Positions 58,601 to 64,000 of a DNA stretch of 64,000 nucleotides are shown piece after piece. The notes under the pieces are model-generated. The model searched no databases, was not told the origin of the DNA, and saw only the letters and a list, made by a program, of their open reading frames with translations. Within the stretch, counting starts at the first letter, position 1. Each line of letters opens with the position of its first letter. Source of the DNA: Aquilaria yunnanensis (Eukaryota > Streptophyta > Magnoliopsida > Malvales > Thymelaeaceae); NCBI GenBank assembly GCA_039654915.1, contig CM077595.1, forward strand, positions 87,151,501 through 87,215,500, in the 5' to 3' direction. The position numbers and the translations under genes were made by a program.

Positions 58601-59150
58601 TGTCAATCTGCTAACAGAAAGTAGATTGCAATTGAAATCAGGAACATGTAACACATTAAGCAATTTAATGCTATCCAAAAATTGCATTCCACCAATTGGA
58701 TATGCTTTGTGACTTAATCCATTCGGAAGACACACCGTGGAGCTATCTTTGTTGCTGGCCGAATGATTGAGCACATGCAAAGTCATATGCTCCGAAGCTC
58801 CACTATCGATAATCCAGTCGGGTCTAAAGGAATAATTCTTACCCGTAAAGCTTATCGCAGTTCCTTGGTTTTGAGTGGCCAGCAAGGAGATTAGCTGGTC
58901 ATACTGAGTTTGTGTGAGTGTCAGGACCTTCACCCCTTCCTCTCTTTCGGCTTTATGGGCTGCAGCAGCAGTGACATTGTTTGCTGTTCCTCTTCCTTGC
59001 TTTGGGCAATTCTAATTCTTCGGGTTTGACCCTTTTTGTCCATTCTTTTCCCACCAATCAGGGTAACCTTTAATCTCAAAACATCCATCAATGGTATGTC
59101 CTGTTTTACCACAATGATCACACACGAAGTTGTTTACTTTTTCTTTGTTC
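55673..59150 (-). pseudogene. copia pol: zinc knuckle, protease, integrase, RT, RNase H, one frame with eight stops
   Basis: From the zinc knuckle (CDHCGKTGHTIDGC, about 59137-59096) to the end at 55673 everything is in one frame. The only breaks are stops at 59012 (TAG), 58094 (TAA), 58013 (TAG), 57791 (TAA), 57533 (TAA), 57485 (TAA) and 56741 (TAA), plus a TGA at 59153 just before the knuckle. Domains: protease DSGASEHMT; gag-pre-integrase LWHKRLGHVP; integrase with CDFCHRAKQTRIPF, FDLIHIDIWGP, TIVDDHSRCTW and [15 protein letters not shown] with [30 protein letters not shown] and catalytic YVDDIVIAGN; RNase H with SGYCDADWASCPNTRRSTTG, SSAEAEYCAMA and CDNKSALHIATNPVFHERTK. All catalytic residues I can see are intact, so only point nonsense changes disable it. 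Confidence 0.95.
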
Positions 59151-59155
59151 TTTCA

Positions 59156-59912
59156 ATTCCTGGAAGCCACAAAGGCCACAGCTTCAGAGGTATGCTGCCT
59201 TCTAACTGCTACTGATTGTTGTTTCTTCTTTTGCAACTAGAGCATATGCTTTATTTATCGTCGGTAATGGCTCCATATTTAGGATCTGTGACCTAATCAC
59301 ATTGAAACTGTCATTCAAACCCGTAAGGAAATTATGGAGTTTCTCACCTTCCCTTTCGGCTAAGATTACCTTGGATGCTTGACAAGTGCAATTCGGCACT
59401 TTGCTATAGGTGGCTAACTCATCCCAAAGCCCTTTCAATTTTGTGTAATATGCGGCCACGGTGAGTTCCTGCTGTTGGAGTAGAGCTATGTCTCATTTCA
59501 GTCCATGAATTTTAGGAGCATTACCTTGCGAGAATCTCTCCTGAAGGTCGTTCCACATATCACGAGCAAACTCTACAAACGCCACACTATTATGCAGCTC
59601 CGGCGCAAGGGCATTGAAGATCCAAGAGATCACCATTGAATTGCACTTATGCCATGCCTGCAGATTTTCAGAACCGTTTTCGAGTTCTTCAAATGATCCA
59701 TCTACGAATCCTAACTTGTTTTTGGCGCGGAGGGCGTTCTGCATGGCTCTCCCCCAAATATGGTAGTTGACGCCATTCAGAGGGCTGGTGACGAGAATCG
59801 TTCCAGTACTGTCGGACGAATTGAGGAAGAGAGGGGACGAGGGATCATTCACGGGAAGAGGCGCTGAATATCCTCCCACTGTTGTTTTCTTGGTTGAGTC
59901 GTTTCCTGACAT
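59156..59912 (-). pseudogene. copia gag with one nonsense codon and one frameshift
   Basis: It starts at the ATG at 59912, 29 bases past the primer-binding site. Copia gag motifs are present: PLFLNSSDSTGTILV, LNGVNYHIWGRAMQNAL, KNKLGFVDGSFE, WIFNALAPELHNSV and MWNDLQERFSQGNAPKIHGL. A TGA at 59495-59493 replaces the Arg codon usual before DIALLQQ. The frame continues as YYTKLKGLWDELATYS to about 59225, where a one-base shift in an A-rich run moves translation into the frame of the zinc knuckle and pol. Confidence 0.9.
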
Positions 59913-59940
59913 GTTTGATTTTTAGCGGAACGGAACGAAC

Positions 59941-59953
59941 TGCTCTGATACCA
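59941..59953 (-). other. Primer-binding site, tRNA-iMet, of the young copia
   Basis: The minus strand reads TGGTATCAGAGCA directly against the LTR. Confidence 0.95.
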
Positions 59954-60129
59954 TGTAAAAACTGGTTGTGTATGAAGCTGTAATGAACTTCATTGCTTGA
60001 ATCATACGTACAAGGCCACATATATGTACAGCAGTTGTAGAGTTACAGTGAAACAAGAAATCTATATACACAAGATTAGCTACTTATCCAGCAAGTAACT
60101 TAGATAGAGTAGGAGTCTACTTCTTAACA
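59954..60129 (-). repeat. 5' LTR of the young copia
   Basis: 176 bp, a near-identical copy of 55490-55665. Confidence 0.93.
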
Positions 60130-60134
60130 TTTGT

Positions 60135-61151
60135 CGTCTCCATCATTATTCGCTGTTGTTTTTTGCCAGATTTGGATTTTGGTCTAGATTTTAATGGTTC
60201 TCTTTTAATATTTTTATTACTTGACTGACCTTATCTGATGTTATTTATCAAAATTTTATGGTGGATGTAATTTCTTTCAAATTTTGGTGTTTAAGTGTGA
60301 TTCGAAACTCTCGCATGGTTGTTCTTCAATTAAAGGCAGACAGTGATGGGTTTAGGTTTTCTCTCGAGTTCATCGGAATCTCGGCTTTACTGGAGTATTT
60401 AATACTTGACAACATATATGAAGGTGATTGTATAGAATAAAATTAGTCATTTATTTTTTTTAGGTTTTATAGGTAATCCTTTTATTTTTATAGATAGTCT
60501 TATTTAGACATATGATGTCTGGGTGATTGTAGCGCTGCTTGGTCATTGTTGGCTTGGTCTAGTTTTTGTTTCAGTTATTTATGAGTTCTATACTCCATAT
60601 ATTTTTTGGATTACCTAAAAGGTTTTACTTCATTCAATTTTCTTTCCCTCATTTGGTATCACAGGAACAAACAGTTTTTTTGTGGCAAATTTTATGTTTT
60701 TGTTATCCCTTAAAGTCTTATGTCACCATGGATTTCTAAGATACTGTTTAACTCATTTTTTTAATTGAAATGAAGTACCTTTTGTCAAAAAAAAAATCAT
60801 GCTAAATATCTCCTATATTAAGCTAGGCTTGAAGTTATTAATATTGATAATTTATTCAAACTTAAGTTTAAAAAATTGAGTTGAGTTTTACCAAATCAAA
60901 TAATTTTTTTTTCTTAATTTACACCCTTCTATAAGAAAACCTACATTGGCTTTGATCAATTGCTTTATAAACTATGTCAAAAAATTAGAAAATAATTATA
61001 AATAATTTACAAAAATATACTCATTTCATCCTAAAAAGAATGAAACATATTTTTTTTATTGTTCCAAAAATATTGAAACATTTCTTTTTTTTTTTTTTTG
61101 AAATATTTTTAACTTTCAATTTACCTTACTGTATTCTTTTAAACTCTCACC
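60135..61151. other. Intergenic T-rich DNA
   Basis: No gene recognised. T runs lie at 61052-61060 and 61083-61100. 'actcatttcatcctaaaaag' near 61020 resembles a decayed Stowaway end without a partner. Confidence 0.45.
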
Positions 61152-61160
61152 ACACAAAAA

Positions 61161-62333
61161 GGTAAAATCCACAGAGGTCACCTACCTTATTTTTGTATCC
61201 AAATTGGGTACCTCAGCTTAATGTTGGTCTGTTGAATTACCTTACCTTTTATTACACGTCCCAATTGGATACTCTTCGTTAATTTTAGTGTTAAATTAGA
61301 TGAAACTTGCTGATGTGACAAAAAATATTAACATAATACTACAATAACATTTCTAGTCCTCTAAATTTAAAAAAAATATTCTAAAACTTAAATTTCTAAA
61401 TCCACTGCTTATACTACCTCTATCAGATTTCCATTAGATTTGTCTCAATCTTCACCCAATCTTTCCCACCTCTTTGGCCCAAATCTCTGCTGCCTAATTG
61501 ACGTCAAAGCCCAAAAATAAAGCCCCCCAAAAGCAGCACTTGTCCTTCACCTCGACTAAAGGAGGCATGAGATATCTATAGTCCCACCATGAGATCTTCG
61601 CCGCAGTCCCAATGCTGGTACTCCGCACTTGGCTCTATTGTCTTAATCTTTGCTACACCACCATGAGATTTCCACCAGCTACGTTGATTATAGAAATAAG
61701 GAGCACATATATCATCCTTGGCATTGAGCGCTAATTGGAGATCGACGACAATGCTTCTCTTTTGATGCCATGAATTTTTCTCTATTTATCCTTAAAATCT
61801 ACTAATGATATCTCCAGAAGTGCTTATCCTTGAACGACAGTGATCGACAGTGACTATTTTCTTTGAAAATCAGTAATGTATTTTGAACATAGCACAAAGA
61901 TGATCGACTACAGTTGGAGATAGTGGGATTGGACCATTCATCTAATGAATATGGAGGGTGATTGTGGTGGTGGTTGGAGGGCGGTTGGTAGTGGCAGCTA
62001 GGCTAATAACTTTTGGGTAATGGTGGTAGAGATGAAGTTAGGGTTTTAAGGGGCTAGATAGGGTGAAGGAGAGCAAAATTGAGTTTAGTGGAAGTTTATG
62101 GGTTGAAATTAATAATTGAAAATGTTTGATGGCTAACATTATAATTTTAAGTTTATTTTAGTGTTATTTAATTTCATGTTAGCATTTTCCATTCAATTTA
62201 ATAGAAAATTTAATTGAAAGTACCTGAATGAACATATAATAAACAAGAAAAAATAGTCCGATAGGATGATCTTAAGGGTAGGTACCCAATTAGGATACAA
62301 AATAAGCTAAGTGACCTACTGTGGATTTTATCC
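61161..62333. mobile_element. TIR element, probably Mutator-like, non-autonomous
   Basis: The ends GGTAAAATCCACAG (61161) and the complement GGATAAAATCCACAG (ending 62333) are inverted. The match runs about 60 bp through 'ggtcacctaccttatttttg', 'tatccaaattgggtacct'. The flanks acacaaaaa (61152-61160) and ctacaaaaa (62334-62342) match at 7 of 9 positions. The ~850-bp interior has no transposase. Its 61430-61700 part is GC-richer ('cgccgcagtcccaatgctgg') and may be captured host sequence, but shows no usable frame. Confidence 0.65.
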
Positions 62334-62342
62334 CTACAAAAA

Positions 62343-64000
62343 ATCCAAGATTTTTTTGTAATCCTCATTTAAACTTTCACTACACAAAATAATAATAATA
62401 ATAATTTAAGTTTCATTGATAAAATTGAAAAAAATATCATAAATTACATGCATATTTATTTCCGTATCTAAAAGGCGTAAAGCCATTTCCAGCCATTGAA
62501 CTCGCTAGACGTGGACACTTAACCCCCCCAACTTAGACCCGGTCTAACTCGCCCCTTAAACTTACAAATATGGGACACTTTAGCCCTTTGACCCCCATGT
62601 GTGCATCATGTGCTTAACCCCGCTTGCTTCGTTTGAAACCTCTTGGCTTGTTCATTAGGCATTTTAACAAACACTTTATGTTCTTAATCATTACCGAAAA
62701 TATAGGAGATTTCATATCTTGATCTTTGTACCAAGGTTGCGAAAAAATGAGTTTTTTTTAATCTAAAGTTGTTTTGGTTGTTTTAGAGTCATAAAGTCAT
62801 AAAAATTCATAAATTTATAAGACTCTACAAAATATACAAAAAAACCTTAGAAAAAAATTATGAAAAATATAAAATAATTTAAATTGTCTTAAAAAAATGT
62901 CAGAAACAACATGTGATTTGCACCCAAAATCCCATTGATTTTGTGCTTAATTTAGTGGAATAAGGCATGTTTTCAGGTTGGCTAGGACTTCAGGGTTCGG
63001 TCTTCATGTTTCTGTGAAGGGAATGTATGTTTTGATTGGCTAAAGCTAGAAGAAGAAGCTTGGCCAACTTAATCAACACACCACCGGCTCACTTAAAATT
63101 ACCATGCACCTTGTGCCTTAACTGGCAATTGTACAAATACTGGCAGTATCATGAAATACATTAGAGACTAAAGGACCATAATTGGCATTAGGCCGTACCT
63201 AAATCCTTCCACTACTTAATTACAGCTCTAGTCCCCATTTTCCGGGAACGTATAATTTAGTCCAAATTTATATTTTTTTTACACATCTAACCCAATAAGA
63301 CTAGAGTCGTAGAATCTTAATGTTTCTACATTTCTATAACTAGAAATACGTTTCTACTCGTTTCTACCCAGAGATGCGTTTTTATTGCATTTCAAAACGT
63401 CTTCCATCTCTAACGTCATAAAAACGTATATTTTTATGACTTGAAATGCGATTTTAATAACTATGCTTTGTACACAACAAACAGGAATAGAGTTTTACAT
63501 GAACTAGAAGAATTGAAGCAATAAAACAGTCACAAGAAAAAGTCTGAGAAGACGAGATCAATCCTTCATTTAAAAAATCGTTGCTCATTGAAACAAGGAA
63601 AAAATGAGGTGAAAAGGACCATGAAGCCCATTGAATTATGCATTTCTGGGTTGTCGCTCAAAATTATGTTTAATTTTTATTAATTTAATTCAAAATTGTA
63701 AATTTTACCAGACCAATTGGATATAAAATATTAGATGTTTTTGAAATTTTGAGACTTTACTAAATTCACTAAAACTTCCAAAGAACTATTTTATTCTAGG
63801 CTGTGAGTCTTATCAAATCAATCAGATTCAAACAAATATTCTACTTCGGGATTTTACCAAATCACCAAGAACTTGTTTTTTTATTTTTTTAAAAACATTT
63901 TGCTGTGTGTTAAAAAATTTGTTCTATTAAGTCTTTTCCTAATTTCTAGATAATGAGAACAGTAAACATAATTGAGCAATTAATTTACTAATTATTTTTG
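62343..64000. other. Intergenic DNA to the window end
   Basis: No gene recognised. 62470-62640 ('cccccaacttagacccggtc' context) and 63170-63270 ('tagtccccattttccgggaa' context) look like single ends of TIR elements without partners. The remainder is AT-rich. Confidence 0.4.

Larger units (their letters stand above)
55490..60129 (-). mobile_element. Ty1/copia LTR retrotransposon, complete, young but full of stops
   Basis: 4640 bp with 176-bp LTRs (55490-55665, 59954-60129) that differ at two sites (both transitions, 1.1%), and a perfect 5-bp duplication TTTGT (55485-55489, 60130-60134). On the minus strand the 5' LTR is followed immediately by the tRNA-iMet site TGGTATCAGAGCA (59953-59941), then gag, zinc knuckle, protease, integrase, RT and RNase H, and a polypurine tract (AACTTGAGGGGGTG) before the 3' LTR. 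It lies just beside, and perhaps within, an older LINE remnant. Confidence 0.96.

Noticed and set aside
58930..59121. 63-codon ORF in the right copia
   Set aside because: Out-of-frame shadow of the zinc-knuckle region; the true frame shows the CDHCGKTGH motif.

Overview
This is an AT-rich, gene-poor stretch of flowering-plant nuclear DNA, most likely from a eudicot. I found no clearly intact host gene. It is built from nested and adjacent transposable elements, small MITE-like elements and decayed gene copies. The plant assignment rests on several things: copia and gypsy elements primed by initiator-Met tRNA, a CACTA element, a Stowaway MITE, a Tat/Ogre-type retroelement, and an intron-containing pseudogene of mitochondrial beta-cyanoalanine synthase.

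Layout. 1-2034: edge of a Ty3/gypsy element (minus strand) with gag-protease-pol and one LTR. 2035-6254: non-coding DNA with exon-like fragments. 6255-9551: complete non-autonomous CACTA element with arrays of a palindromic subterminal motif and a Transposase_24-like ORF. 11841-30289: a Mutator-like element with ~730-bp inverted arms, split by a 16.6-kb LTR retrotransposon (12066-28711, minus strand). 32992-33838: possible hAT-like element. 36609-40737: old copia element. 41320-43894: beta-cyanoalanine synthase pseudogene with its introns. 46373-46604: Stowaway MITE. 50419-51517: small MULE with a coding-like interior. 54571-55345: LINE remnant. 55490-60129: young copia element. 61161-62333: another TIR element.

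The most interesting object is the 12066-28711 retrotransposon. Its two 2634-bp LTRs are the same length and identical wherever I compared them, and it has a 5-bp target duplication, so it inserted recently. It has no protease, reverse transcriptase, RNase H or integrase. On the element's sense strand it instead carries, in order: a Tat/Ogre-type gag missing its central domain; three tandem homologous 182-codon ORFs for a small basic Cys-finger protein; an intronless LOG-family (cytokinin-activating phosphoribohydrolase) ORF; and about 1.8 kb of tandem repeats predicted to fold as hairpins. It looks like a trans-mobilised parasite (TR-GAG-like) carrying captured cargo. The finger ORFs distantly resemble the basic-patch-plus-Cys-finger layout of nucleic-acid-binding proteins of some filamentous plant RNA viruses. 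That link is inference and needs a profile search.

The retroelements span a wide range of ages: LTR divergence is about 0 (16.6-kb element), about 1% (right copia) and about 16% (left copia). All nine premature stops in the right copia can be explained by C-to-T changes on the coding strand, as expected from decay of methylated DNA.
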